Shown: in pieces, positions 38,765 to 50,640 of the stretch
Position numbering within the stretch: the stretch's first letter is position 1
Layout of the letters: the number at the start of each line of letters is the position of its first letter
Source of the DNA: Henckelia pumila
Lineage: Eukaryota; Streptophyta; Magnoliopsida; Lamiales; Gesneriaceae
Assembly (NCBI RefSeq): GCF_033568475.1
Contig: NC_133122.1
Span: 146,706,861-146,770,860 of the forward strand
DNA: 64,000 nt
Direction of reading: 5' to 3'
The notes under the pieces: generated by a model
What the model was told of the DNA's origin: nothing
The model's database searches: none
What the model saw: only the letters and a program-made list of their open reading frames with translations
Program-made: the position numbers and the translations under genes

Positions 38765-41326
38765 TGTGAAGACCCGGGCGCTAATCTCTCAAATCAAAAC
38801 ATTAATCCAAGAATCATGAATTAAACAAAGGAGAAGAAAGATCAAAGCAAACATTCAAAGCCTAATTTTTTTTTTTTTAATAAGTGTTGCCCTGCGCGCA
38901 CGCAAGGATCGCCTCTCGCGCGAGCGCAAGCCAACATGCTAGCAGCCAACGGTCCAGAAAAAGAGAAAGGTTGCTTCAACCTGCTGTCCAAGTGCTTCCA
39001 TTGCTGCACCAAGTCATCTAAAGAAGATATATAAATTCTAAAAGAGATATAGACATAAACTCAATTCCCAACATGCATTGAAACAAGCTTCATGTATCCA
39101 ATACTCTTGAGTTTACACCTACAACTCAAAATTCATCACAATCTAGCAAGCTCGTGCTAACTTCATATCTCAAGATCTCAACATAAAGGTTATCAACAAC
39201 AACAACAAAATAACATACATATGGAGATGTCTACTAGTTCTTCATAAACTAGAGTTTAGTACAACATAAGCTAAAATCATAGCATACAAGCAACTATATC
39301 TCAAGTTGATACAACAATTGACAACAACTCATCTAAACCCGGATCACCACTCTACTCTCTCTCGATCTCAGTTCTTCATGGTCTTCCCGGACTCGTTCCA
39401 GTCCCAACTATTGTCATGCATACATACAAACAAGACAATAGCCGGAGAGACTCCGGTGAAAATTTAATCCCAGTATAATACAACATAAACATTCATAAAC
39501 TCAAGTAATTCAACTTGAAGCATATTAACAGTCATTCAACAAATAAGACTCAAAGCAACTTAAGACATATTAACTCAACATGCTATAAATCAAGTTGCAA
39601 ACGTTGCATTCAAGCAAGACATGCTATCAACATCTACAAACTCATATCAAGTAAATAATTCAATATCAACTCTTCAAACAATCATGCAATATTTCAACTT
39701 AAACAAATAATAAAAACTCATCTATTAAAATCAAAGCAATGCATGATTTAAAATTGGTTATCATATCGGTATCGGTTCTCATTTTGGGATCCCTGGGAAA
39801 AAAACACGTCAACCCATCCACCTACTCTCCATTCGAGGTGAAGTTGAGTGCTTATTCCCGGACTTTGTTCCACAATATTGAGCGTCAAACGTTAGGGATG
39901 ACTCAATCACCCAGCCGTCAAACGTTAGGGATGACTCAATCACCTAAACTGCTCAATATACGTCCAAACATCCTATCATCTCGTCTTGGCAATTCAGCCA
40001 TCAAAACTCGAAAGAAAGTTGGCCCAATATGAATGCAACAAAATTCAAAAGCATAACTAAAAACCAACTATATAAACAAGCTAAATCTAGCAAGTAAGCA
40101 TATATGCAAATATCAAGCATATAAGCACAAGTTATGGTTTTAAAAAGGAATACTCAATATATTAATATTGAGTGTGCAAGCCCTTTATTTAAAGGTTGTC
40201 TTATACCTTTCAATCTTGGTTTTCAAACTCTTCAACTCTTCAAAATCTGCACACACAAAACTCAATAAAAATCTGCTCAAACACTACTTGATCTTCAAGG
40301 CTTAACTTCACAAACCTTGGCCCAATTCAATCCCGGTTCGAAGCTGAAGGTTCGAGTTCGATATCCCCTGTTTTCACTACTGAAAACACAACAACATAAC
40401 TCATAACATCAGCAAGAACTCACTTCATTCACAGCTCCATCATAAGCCATCAAAACAGTTTGAAATTCTAAACCGGCGGAGTAACGGTACAAAATCGGTA
40501 ACCGAAACTAAATTCTATCAACTCTAACATTTATATCAGCTTCATATACATCTTATAACAGCTGAATATCATCATATATCAGCTAATTCAGAAGCATAAA
40601 TTCGAAGAGAACTTCTGAAAATTCATGGCGATTACAAACAACAATTGTTCGTCGGTTTTACTTTGACATCGTCATATATATCAATATTCTTCTCTTAACC
40701 ACCACATATCAGCATGTAAACCATCATAAACCAGCATAATAAAAGCATACAAATCTCGAGTATAAGCTGGAAATTTATGGCAAATCCAAACGGCATTCAA
40801 TCGTCGAGCCGATTTCGATATAACAATGCATAGAAGCTCTAGAACATCAATACATGATCAAATCTGATTTCTGCCCCATATCATAATTTTGAAATCATCT
40901 AGCTCAATATAATACTTACATCAATTGATAGCCCTTCTCGCAAGGATTTCGAAACTCTTTTCGGAATTGAATTTGGTTAACCGGAGCAAAAGTTATTAAA
41001 GATTGAAGATCAAGAATTAGGTTGAGCTTCCTTCCCTCTTCCTCTCTCGTGTATTCTGCTGAAATTGGCTGAATCAAAAGATAATATACACGTTCATGCA
41101 TAATTAGACGCCAAGTGTCATGCAATTTTCCATTATTTGCACTTTGGCCCCTAAATTCTTTACTATTTGCAAATCGGTCCTCGGCAAACCTTTTTGATTC
41201 AATTTCAATGCTAAATAATTTAAGAATATTAGAATTTAATTCAAAACTCCAAAATTTTCAAATTAAATATACTCGAATTAAAATTAAATAATTTTTGAAT
41301 TAATTCAATTAATCACGGGCGTTACA
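38765..41326 (+). mobile_element. Solo LTR, 2562 bp, inserted in element B
   Basis: The sequence starts TGTGAAGACCCGGGCG and ends CACGGGCGTTACA. It is flanked by a perfect 5-bp duplication, AAATC (38760-38764 and 41327-41331). It has no coding content and no internal LTR pair, so it is a solo LTR left by recombination or, less likely, a non-autonomous element. A close relative lies at 56623-58669. Length and ends suggest a Ty3/gypsy family; this is inference. A 30-bp-scale tandem duplication (CGTCAAACGTTAGGGATGAC) lies at about 39884-39944. Confidence 0.85.
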
Positions 41327-42363
41327 AAATCGATGTCCTGCATGACCATATCTTATATTAATTGTAAGTAAATGAAAAAGGACACTAGAAGCGTGAACGA
41401 CCAATTATTTCAATGAATCCTATTTGGATTATGTTATTCCTGAAGAATAACAAGTATATTAAAATATGAGATTTCACAAATTATTTGGGATCGAAATGAT
41501 ATAATCATTCGTGTGTTTTGCTATTATGCAAAATGATGATTATTTTGAACTACAATTTGTTTAAATTTTCAATAACAATGATATGTGGAAATATGAGCAA
41601 ATTTTAGCAAAGTTTCTCAAAATATTTCAAGCGGATTATGAGAAAATATTTGCACTTGTCATGGATGTACTGATTTGATGGTGATACATATAGAAACATT
41701 CTCGAAGGATTCGATGCTCAAAATATTGTTTTTGCCAACTTGAAGAAGAAGAAAAAATATTTGGTCTTGAAGTACCATATATATGGCAAAATCAGCATCT
41801 GAATCAATTTTTGGCAAATAAGTGCACAAGATTGGAATAAAACTAGTTAATAATTTCAAGCGATCCTTGCAAGAGGGGGAACAATCAAAGTTATACTCTT
41901 TTTTCCTTGTCTATGATTTTTTTCACGTGGTTTTTCATAACAAGGTTTTTAATGAGACAATTAACAAGTATCGCGAGATGTCGTACTCTTTTTCCTTCAT
42001 TAAGATATTGTCCCACTGGGTTTTTTCTGATAATGTTTTAACGAGGCGCATCCATCGTCGGAAAGATATCCAAAGAAAGTATACGGTGTTGTACTCTTTT
42101 TTTTTCGTTCAGATTTTTTCCACGGGATTTTACTGTCAAGGTTTTAACGAGCCAGCACTCGAGTCCCGATGAAGTCCCGAGCATCCATCTTGACAAATGG
42201 AGATTTTGAAGAATTGGTTGCTTGTGCAAATAATCATCTAAGGAGGAATGTTATAAATATATTATTATTGTAGATGATTATCTTATTAAAGATTTGTGAT
42301 CAAGATAAATATGTCAAGATAATATTTGTAAAGATTTGTATCTTGTAATCTTTCCCTATTTAT

Positions 42364-45300
42364 CAGTGTTCTAAATGGAGGTCGAGGCGGCCGCCTAGGC
42401 ACGATAGGTGGCCCTCGACCGCCACGCCTCGGCATGAGGCGTTCGTTTCAGGCGGCCCAAGCTGCAAGGCGGGCGAGGCGGGTGCTCGGGCGGTTGAAGT
42501 GGTTGAGGCGGCCAAGGCTTTTTAAATTCAGTCAAGGTCCATAGTCAACTAATTTTAAATTCTAGTCAAAAGTCAATACATTTTAAAATTCTAGTTAAAG
42601 TTTATCTATTTTAAAACCCTAGATCTTGACTCATTTAAAAAACACTAGCCTTTTTTTTTTTTCATGTTTGCTCTCCCATCCTCCACCACACACCTCAGCC
42701 GCCTGCCGCCGCCCGCCATCAGCAAGCATTTTAGGTTAGTTTTGCATATTTCACCAACTTTTACATATAATTTCAGATTTCTTATTTCAAAATTGAAATT
42801 TACTGATTTTTTTCTTTTATTTGTTGAAGATTAATGGCAGAAAATGATAACCAACCGGAGTTGGAATTTAAGTCAAAGTCAAAAATATTGTTTGGGATTA
42901 TGGGATATTGTATAATAAAGAAAAAAGAGATTGGATCACATGTAAGTTGTGTAAGAGGCTTATTAAAGGAGGAGTTTATAGGATGAAACTTCATATTGGG
43001 GGTATTGTAGGACAAGTTGAAGCTTGTCCTAAAGCTTCCGATGAGGACAAAAAAAGAGTGAAAGCTTATCTTGAAAATAGCAAAAATAAGAAGCGAGAAA
43101 GAATGGAAGAACTAAATGAAAAGAGAGCGAAGGTAAACATAGGTGTTGGTGAAGAGGATGGTGATTGTCAAGTGATAGGAGATTCTTCAAAAAAGAAGTC
43201 AAAGCACATCGGGCCTATTGATAAGTGGACATCCGCAATTGATCCAACAAAGGCAAGAAAACAAAACATAAATGATGCCTTGAAGTTAAAGTTTACAAAT
43301 GATGTGCATGAGTATGTTGCTAGATGGATTTATGAAGCGGGCATTCCTTTTCATGCAATTGATAATCAAAGCTTTAGACAACTTGTAGAGGAGATTGGAC
43401 AATTCGGTCCGGGCTACAAACCTCCAAGTCAATATCTTTTAAGAGAGCCACGTTCGAAGCAAGAAGTCGAGAGAACCAAATTATCTTTAAAAAATCATGA
43501 AGAAGAGTGGATGAAAAATGGATGTTCAATAATGACCGATGCATTGACCAATCGCAAGAGGAGAAGCATTATGAATATATGTGTTAATTGCAAACTAGGC
43601 ACTTCATTTCTTGGTTCGATTGAAGAATCCATGGAGGCACACACCGGTCTTTACATCTTTGAGTTTGTTGAAAAAATATCATTGAGATTGGCCCGCAACA
43701 TGTTGTTCAAGTAGTGACGAACAATGCCACAAACAATATGGCGGCGACGGATTTATTGAAGGTTACACAACCTCAAATTTTTTGGACCTCTTGTGCTACC
43801 CATACAATCAACCTCATGCTTGAAGCAATTGAAAAACTACCAAAGTTTAGTGGAATGCTTGAGAAAGAAAAGGCCTTAACCATATTCATCTATGAACATC
43901 ATAGAACTTTGGCTATTATGAGGAAATATACCAAGAAGAGGGACATTGTGAGGCCCGGGATGATTAGATTTGCTACTTAATTTTTGACTTTGGAAAGTAT
44001 CAAAAACAAGAAAGATCAATTGAGACTTATGTTCACACGAAGTAGTGTGAAGGGGAAAGCGGCGGAGGCAACGGTAACAAGTATATCTTTTTGGAATGGT
44101 GTTTCTTTGGCTTTGAGTGTTTTCACCCCTTTGGTGAAAGTTTTACGTCTTGTTGATGGTGACAAGAAGCCCTCAATGACATTTTTATTGGGTGCACTTA
44201 AACAAGACAAAGAAGACATTAGAAAGTCTTTCAAAAAAGAGGAAAATGCCACCCCTATTTTGAAGATTATTGATGAGAAGTCTAAGGGTAGACTTGATAG
44301 TCCTTTGAACTATGTCGCTTACTTGTTGAGAACATGCAATCTACCATTGCTAATGATGAATTGCTGAAGTATAAGAATAAATTCGGTAACTTGGAAGAAA
44401 AATGGCAATCACGGCATATGAGAAGGTAGATGTGTACCATGACTTTGATCTGGGTAAATCTCTTTCCTTTATTTCTATTCACTAACATACATGTAGTTTT
44501 TTTTTACCTATCTTTGGTTTAAATTTTAATTACTTTTTTGCCTCTTTAATTTTTGAAGTTGGATGGTGGTCCAATTATGGTGGTGACACTCCAAACTTAC
44601 AAAAAATGGCAATGAGATTTCTCTCTTTGACAAGTAGTTCATCGGGATGTGAAAGAAATTGGAGTCAATTTGAAGGGGTAAATGTTAAGTAGTAATTTGT
44701 AAATTATGTTATAGACCATTTATTTTATTAATGACAATGGTTTAAAACTTTAAATGTTTAGATACATACTAAGAAGAGGAATAGGCTCGAGACATCAAGA
44801 TTGAATGATCTTGTATATGTCAAATTCAATTCCAATCTTATGAAGAAGAAAAGTAAAAGAGAAATGAGTGGAGATTCGCTTCTATCCTCACAAGCTAGTG
44901 AAGCTCAAGGTTGGCTTGTTGATGGTGGTGATGAAGATGAGGTCGAGCCGGGTTCCGGACTTACTTGGAGAATGGTAGCGGAGGCCTCCGGAGCGGATGA
45001 AGTGCTACAACCAAGAAGAAGTGCAAGGAACATCCCCATTAGAGAACTTGATGAAGATTTAGATACATCGGAGGAGGATAAGGAAGAAGATGTTGATTTT
45101 GAGTCCGATGACGAGAGGATTATGAATGTTGTTGATGGTTCGTATGTGGATGATTTAAAAAATTAGTTATGTTTAATCTAGTACTTATTGACATAATGTT
45201 CTATTGGATTGAAACTTTGAATTTTAAACTTAGTGTTTTTGTCAAAGTAATTATATTACTTAGTATTAATATGATGATGAATCTTTATTAATTATCTTGT

Positions 45301-45460
45301 TAGTTTTAGTTTATATATTTATTTGCACTTTGTATAGATGGTATTTTATTTATGAAGATTTTTTTTATGCATGACTATATATGATTACCCATAAAAATGC
45401 TTTAAAAAAATTCAACCGCCTAGGCATCGCCGCCGCCGCCTCCCACCATTTACAACACAG
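42364..45460 (+). mobile_element. hAT transposon, 3097 bp
   Basis: The ends are CAGTGTTCTAAATGG and, reverse-complemented, CTGTGTTGTAAATGG. It is flanked by a perfect 8-bp duplication, CTATTTAT (42356-42363 and 45461-45468). Subterminal regions are GC-rich, with many CCGCC and GAGGCG motifs on both sides, as expected for transposase binding repeats of hAT elements. A nearly complete but disrupted transposase gene lies inside. The perfect target duplication suggests a younger insertion than element B. Confidence 0.92.
42835..45166 (+). pseudogene. hAT transposase gene, frameshifted
   Basis: A start ATG lies at 42835. A one-base shift before about 42880 separates it from the frame carrying a BED-type zinc finger (CKLC with downstream His and Cys, about 42935-43030). 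A DUF659-like region follows to about 43690, where a second shift moves the frame. The next part contains TSCATHTINLMLE. An in-frame TAA lies at 43978. The C-terminal hAT dimerisation motif (SSSGCERNWSQFEG, about 44625-44680) is split from HTKKRNRLE (44764 onward) by a GT-AG intron, and another likely intron precedes it near 44455-44565. The tail to 45166 is strongly acidic. The gene is recognisable end to end but cannot be translated intact. Confidence 0.85.
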
Positions 45461-45578
45461 CTATTTATAGGGGTGATTGAATTCAATAAAAATTGCACAT
45501 GAGTATTGACTCATATGAATTCTCTCATCTCATAAATTCTCTCTACTAATCTCTCTATTTCTAATTTATAACAAAAAT

Positions 45579-46700
45579 CTCCAATTTTCATCATTACTAT
45601 TCCTTCGATACATGCAATCGTCAATAACGCATATTTATATGCACCATAGCAAAATCAACAACAATTTATCAAACAATTCATCAAAAATTTGTTCTTTTAA
45701 GTTGGATTTATATGCACCTTTAAGTTGCATTATTCATCACCATTGGTTAAACTAACGAATTAGACTAATTGGTTTTCGATGAATACTGGGTATCACAAAG
45801 CGAAATCACTAATCTTTCAATCGAACAATTAGAAAAAAAAATTTAAATTACTTTCTATAGAAACCAACATCCTCTTTTATTTTAAGGTTTATTTAAACAA
45901 CATTTTCACAATTAAAAAAACATAAGAAAATTAAAACAGATCATGTGAAACGAAGATCATAATCACGAAAGGTTATAATAAACAAAAACAATACCAAAAT
46001 CCTTCGATTTTGCCTCTCGTGGGCTTTGCAGGATCTCATATACGAAATCACTAATCTTTCAATCGAACAATTAGAAAAAAAATTTAAATTACTTTCTATA
46101 GAAACCAACATCCTCTTTTATTTTAAGGTTTATTTAAACAACATTTTCACAATTAAAAAAACATAAGAAAATTAAAACAGATCATGTGAAACGAAGATCA
46201 TAATCACGAAAGGTTATAATAAACAAAAACAATACCAAAATCCTTCGATTTTGCCTCTCGTGGGCTTTGCAGGATCTCATATACAATCTTCCAACCTCAT
46301 GGTCCTCTTTGAAGTTTTATTTTTGGATTTCATAATTTTTTTCTTCAAATCTATTAACACTTGAAAAGAAACTGACAGAGAAAAGAGAGGATAAAATGAG
46401 TCATATGAGCAGTTGAGAAGATTGGAAGAAGTTGAGAGGTTTAGTTTTTGAAATGAAATATGTGGAAATAGAATAATTTCGGTGGAGGAAAGAAAAGAAC
46501 GTGTGAGATGGTTTGAGAGAAAAAATGTGGGAAAAACATAAATTACTATTTTGCCCATATTGAATTCTATCCATCCAAAGTCTCGAGGAACAATTCGGGA
46601 AGGAAGTTTTGGTGTCCTCCAGAGCAGTTATTCTAGCTTGCTCTTCTTTTATAAAATAGTAAAGATAGTAAATATAACTTATAAGTCATACCCAACTGGT
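45579..46700. other. AT-rich region containing a 242-bp tandem duplication
   Basis: Apart from the duplication (separate entry) I see no gene. The segment from 46285 to about 46550 has A/G-rich runs but no domain. The boundary with the 5'-truncated copia element C is somewhere near 46650-46700 and is not sharply defined. Confidence 0.5.
45801..46284. repeat. 242-bp direct tandem duplication, two copies
   Basis: Copies at 45801-46042 and 46043-46284 share CGAAATCACTAATCTTTCAA at their starts and GGATCTCATATA at their ends. They differ visibly only by the length of one A run (nine versus eight), a recent duplication in an otherwise old landscape. Confidence 0.9.
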
Positions 46701-46702
46701 TT

Positions 46703-49700
46703 ATGTTTATGTATTGGTGTGACCATGACTTGAAAGCTAAGTGTTATATGCTGGATTCTATGTTCGATAAACTGCAGAGGCGTTTTGAGGATGCTAAGAA
46801 TACTGCTGACATTCATTTGCATCTCAAAGAGCTCTTTGATGAGCAAGCACGCCTGCTTCGGCATGGACATTATATGCGTAGCTGCAAGAAATATCTTGAC
46901 CGGAATGGTTCTGAAAATGATACGTTCTACATTGAAGTGAACATTTCACTTAACTCTTCTTCTTGGGTATTGGATACCGGCTGTGGCTCATATCTCTGTA
47001 ATGATTTACAGTTGATGGCAAGAAGTAGGAGACTCAGGGATGATGAGACCTTCTTGAGGATGGGCAATGGGGCAAGAGTTGCTGCCAAAGCTATTGGAGA
47101 TGTTTACTTATAGTTGGACAATGATTTTAAGTTATGTTTGAGAGATGTTTTGTTTGTACCAGATTTGGTGAAAAACATTGTTTCCATTTCTATGCTTGAT
47201 AAAGATGTATATTCTTGTTTATTTGGCAAAGGTTTTTGCAATATTTACAAGAATGAATGTTTAATTGGTACAGGACAATTGAAAAACGATCTCTATAATT
47301 TAAAATTGAAAGATATTCCTATGTATAATGTCCAAGAGATATCAACAATATCCAAAAGAAAACAAGATACTCTAAATCCAGCACACTTATGGCATGCTCG
47401 ATTAGGTCATATATCTTTAAGAAGGATGAACATGCTAGTGGGAGAAGACATGTTTGATATGTCTGATATTAATTCTCTTACTACTTGTGAACCCTATCTA
47501 AAAGGAAAGATGACCAAAATTCCCTTTAAGAGCCATGTGGAGCGAGCCAAGGGACTGTTGGATTTGATCCATACAGATGTGTGTGGTCCACTTAGCATCA
47601 CCACTAAGCACGGACATTCTTACTTCATTACCTTTACTGATGACTTCTCTAGGTATGGGTATGTGTATTTGATGAAATACAAATCTGAAGCTTTTGAAAG
47701 GTTCAAAGAATTCAGATATGAAGTGGAGAAACAATTGGGACGAAGAATCAAGGCACTTCAATCAGATCGAGGTGGTGAGTACTTGAGTGCTGAATTCCAA
47801 GAGTATCTTAGGGAGAATGGGATTCTCTCACAGTGGACTCCTCCTAGTACACCTCATTTGAATGGTGTTTCGGAACGTCGTAACCGGAATTTGATGGACA
47901 TGGTTCGGTCTATGATGGGGTTCACGGAGTTGCCGCCATCCTTTTGGGGATATGCGCTTGAAACAGCGGCACTGTTGTTGAACAATATCCATTCAAAGGC
48001 AGTTGATAAGACACCATATGAGATATGGATGGAAAAACCTCCAAAGTATTCTTATCTTAGAATATGGGGGTGCCCTGCTTATGTGAAGCAGACAGTGGGA
48101 GATAAATTGGATGCTCGATCCATTTTATGCTACTTCGTGGGATATCCAAGGAATTCGGTTGGATATTATTTCTATCATCCCAAATAAACAAAGGTGTTTG
48201 TTTCTAGGAATGCGACCTTCTTGGAGAAGGAATTTCTATTGGATAGAAAATGGGAGATGATAGAACTCAAGAAAGTTCGAGATACACCCACGATTGTAGA
48301 GCCCACACCCGAACAGCTAAGAGAGGAGATACAAGTTCCTAGAAGATCCAAAAGGATCTCAAGACCACCTATGAGGTATGGTCTGCTTCTTGAAGAGGGC
48401 CAAGATGTGCCTGACCATGGATGTGATCCAAGGACCTTCAAGGAAGCGTTATCTGATGCCGATTCATCCAAGTGGCTTGTAGCTATGGAATCTGAGATGA
48501 ATTCCATGTATTCGAACCAAGTGTGGAATCTTCGAACCAAGTGTGGAATATTGTGGATCCACCTGAAGGAATTGTTCCTATAGGGTGTAAATGGATTTAC
48601 AAGAGGAAGCTTGGGACGGATGGGAAGGTGGTGACCTTCAAAGCTCGATTGGTAGCAAAAGGTTATACTCAAAGGCAAGGAGTTGACTTTGAAGAAACTT
48701 TTTCTCCAGTCGCAATGTTCAAGTCTATAAGGATAATTCTTGCCATTGCCGCATGGTATGACTATGAAATATGGCAGATGGATGTAAAGACAGCTTTTCT
48801 TAATGGGGATATTAAGGAAGAAATTTACATGTCTCAACCTGAAGGGTTCATATCTATCGAAAGTGAGCATAAAGTATGCAAACTTCAGAGATCTATTTAT
48901 GGTCTCAAACAGGCATCTAGGGGCTGGAACCTCAGATTTGATGGTACAATCAAAGAGTTTGGGTTTACTAAGAATCCTGAGGAACCATGTGTGTATAAGA
49001 AGGTCAATGGGAGTGCTGTGACATTCCTAGTACTTTATGTTGATGACATTCTACTAATTGGGAATGATGTAGGAATGTTGCAATCAACTAAAGTATGGTT
49101 ATCGAGTAAGTTCTCGATGAAGGACTTGGGTGAAGCATCTTTTGTATTGGGAATACAAATCTATTGGGATAGATCGAAAATATTGCTTGGTCTCACCCAG
49201 TCCACATACATTGATACCATCATGAAGAGGTTCTCGATGGATGAGTCTAAGAGAGGACATCTACCAATGTGTCATGGTGTGTCTCTATCCAAGTCCATGT
49301 CTCCCAAAAATGATGCAGAGATAGAGGCGATGACACGCATTCCATATGCATTTGCAATTGGTAGTATCATGTATGCGATGATATCTACACGTCCTGACGT
49401 GGCCTTTTCACTTAGTGTTACAAGTAGATATCAATCGAACTCTGATCTTCCACACTGGAAAGCTGTGAAAGACATTCTCAAGTATTTGAGAAAGACTAAG
49501 AATGTGTTCTTGGTTTATGGGGGTGGAGAACTAAAATTGGAAGGCTATACCGACTCTAGCTTCCAAAGCGATGTTGATGATTCGAAGTCAACTTCCGGTT
49601 TTATATTCATGCTCAATGGTGCTGCTGTTTGTTGGAAGAGTTCCAACCAAAATAGCACTGCGGATTCAACCACCGAGGCAGAATATATTTCTGCATCAGA

Positions 49701-50022
49701 TGCTGCAAAGGAGGCTATTTGGATTAGGAATTTCGTCCAAGAGTTGGGCGTTATTCCTAATGAAGTTGATCCAGTCCCGGTGTACTGCAAGAACACTGGT
49801 GCCGTTGCTCAGGCAAAAGAACCAAGGTCTCATCAGAAATCCAAACATGTACTGAGAAAATACCACATCATCCGGGAAATTGTGGAATGAGGAGATGTCT
49901 TGCTAGACAGAGTCGCCTCCGCAGATAATGTTGCTGATCCACTAACTAAGCCTTTACCAGGACCATTGTTCGAAAAGCATTGCGAATCAATGAGTTTGAA
50001 AAATATGGGTAGTTGGCTCTAG
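46703..50022 (+). pseudogene. gag-pol remnant of copia element C
   Basis: The gag piece joins LKELFDEQAR directly to a knuckle-like region, so the middle of gag is deleted. Protease keeps LDTGCGS (about 46970). In-frame stops are at 47111 (TAG) and 48185 (TAA, where element D has GAA). Integrase has lost the last zinc-binding Cys (CEPY; element D has CESC) but keeps D, D and E. A 20-bp tandem duplication (48511-48530, 48531-48550) shifts the frame. Reverse transcriptase keeps YVDD (about 49040) and RNase H keeps its acidic residues. A TGA at 49888 interrupts the last 40 or so residues, which remain readable to the TAG at 50020-50022. Confidence 0.88.
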
Positions 50023-50036
50023 TGCAAGTGGGAGAT

Positions 50037-50640
50037 TGTTAGAGTTGGTGTCCGTCGAGCCAATGTGTTGGCCGATGGTCTTTGAGAGAACTCTTGTATG
50101 ACAATCTTTATTTTAATAATATTTGACATTATTTAATTTGGCACATCTTTATCTTTATACCCATGCTAACTGCATAGATAAAGCCCTTGAATATACAAAT
50201 AGTAGAAAGAATATGAGATGGTCATGTGATGACTATCATGAAACTCATATTTGGAATACTGTATATTCTAAACTGTTCCTAGTCGATTCAGCCACCATAA
50301 AGAAGGATAAAGGCCGCTCGAGCTTGAGACTAGTATTTGCGATGTGAGTACCATGTTTCATTGATAGGGGACATGGAGATGTCCAAGCATGCAAATAGGT
50401 GCTCCTTGTAGAGTGCACTGAACAACCCTCCCTAAAGGACTTTCAAGTGGTTCTCACTTATCGAGTGGAGAAGTCCTAGTTTATGGTTGTACACCACTAG
50501 TCTTTATGACTCGGGACAACATGGAAACTCGATATGCTAGTGCTTCACTTTGAATTGTTTACCGACTCATCTGGGGTCATCAGGTGGCAATGTTGGGTGT
50601 TGTGACGAAACATATAGGAGTCGATCCACTGCAACTCACG
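50037..50640 (+). repeat. Truncated 3' LTR of copia element C
   Basis: It starts TGTTAGAGTTGGTGTCC directly after the purine tract and aligns with the first third of the element D LTR (61203 downward). Shared blocks include GTATATTCTAAACTGTTCCT and ATATAGGAGTCGAT. Similarity fades near 50628-50650. Confidence 0.75.

Larger units (their letters stand above)
35727..42248 (+). pseudogene. Degenerate internal region of element B
   Basis: The interior between the LTRs is AT-rich and heavily mutated, with no frame longer than about 70 residues outside the nested insertions. I cannot place protease, reverse transcriptase or integrase motifs with confidence. The segment at about 41880-42170 has three variants of a GTACTCTTTTT...GGGTTTT...TTTTAACGAGGC block, a layout seen in the 3' non-coding part of many plant copia elements. 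Confidence 0.5.
35504..45573 (+). mobile_element. Copia-like LTR retrotransposon (element B) bearing three later insertions
   Basis: LTRs begin TGTTAT and end ATAACA: 5' LTR 35504-35726, 3' LTR 42249-45573, the latter split by a hAT transposon. The element is flanked by a perfect 5-bp duplication, AAAAT (35499-35503 and 45574-45578). Without the nested hAT element, solo LTR and MITE it would be about 4.2 kb. Its interior has no long open frame; recognisable relics are the sequence just after the 5' LTR (CGTTATCAGCACGA, possible primer-binding region), an ACATTGAGGGGGAG stretch near 38508-38521, and a GCAAGAGGGGGAAC purine tract near 41870. It is an old, inactive insertion. Assignment to copia rests on layout and these relics, not on an intact pol. 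Confidence 0.75.
42249..45573 (+). repeat. 3' LTR of element B, split by a hAT transposon
   Basis: LTR sequence occupies 42249-42363 and 45461-45573. The intervening 3.1 kb is the hAT element, and the 8 bases CTATTTAT occur on both sides as its target duplication. In the unsplit 5' LTR the corresponding target reads CTATAAAT. Confidence 0.85.
46703..50640 (+). mobile_element. Ty1/copia retrotransposon fragment (element C)
   Basis: A 5'-truncated element: no 5' LTR or primer site is visible, gag is represented by a short internally deleted piece, pol is almost complete, and the 3' LTR begins at 50037 after the GTGGGAGAT purine tract. The 3' LTR is homologous to that of element D but stops after about 600 bp near 50640, where gypsy-related sequence begins. 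C and D belong to one family. Confidence 0.85.

Noticed and set aside
42800-43015. Minus-strand frame over the hAT BED finger
   Set aside because: Antisense shadow of the transposase.
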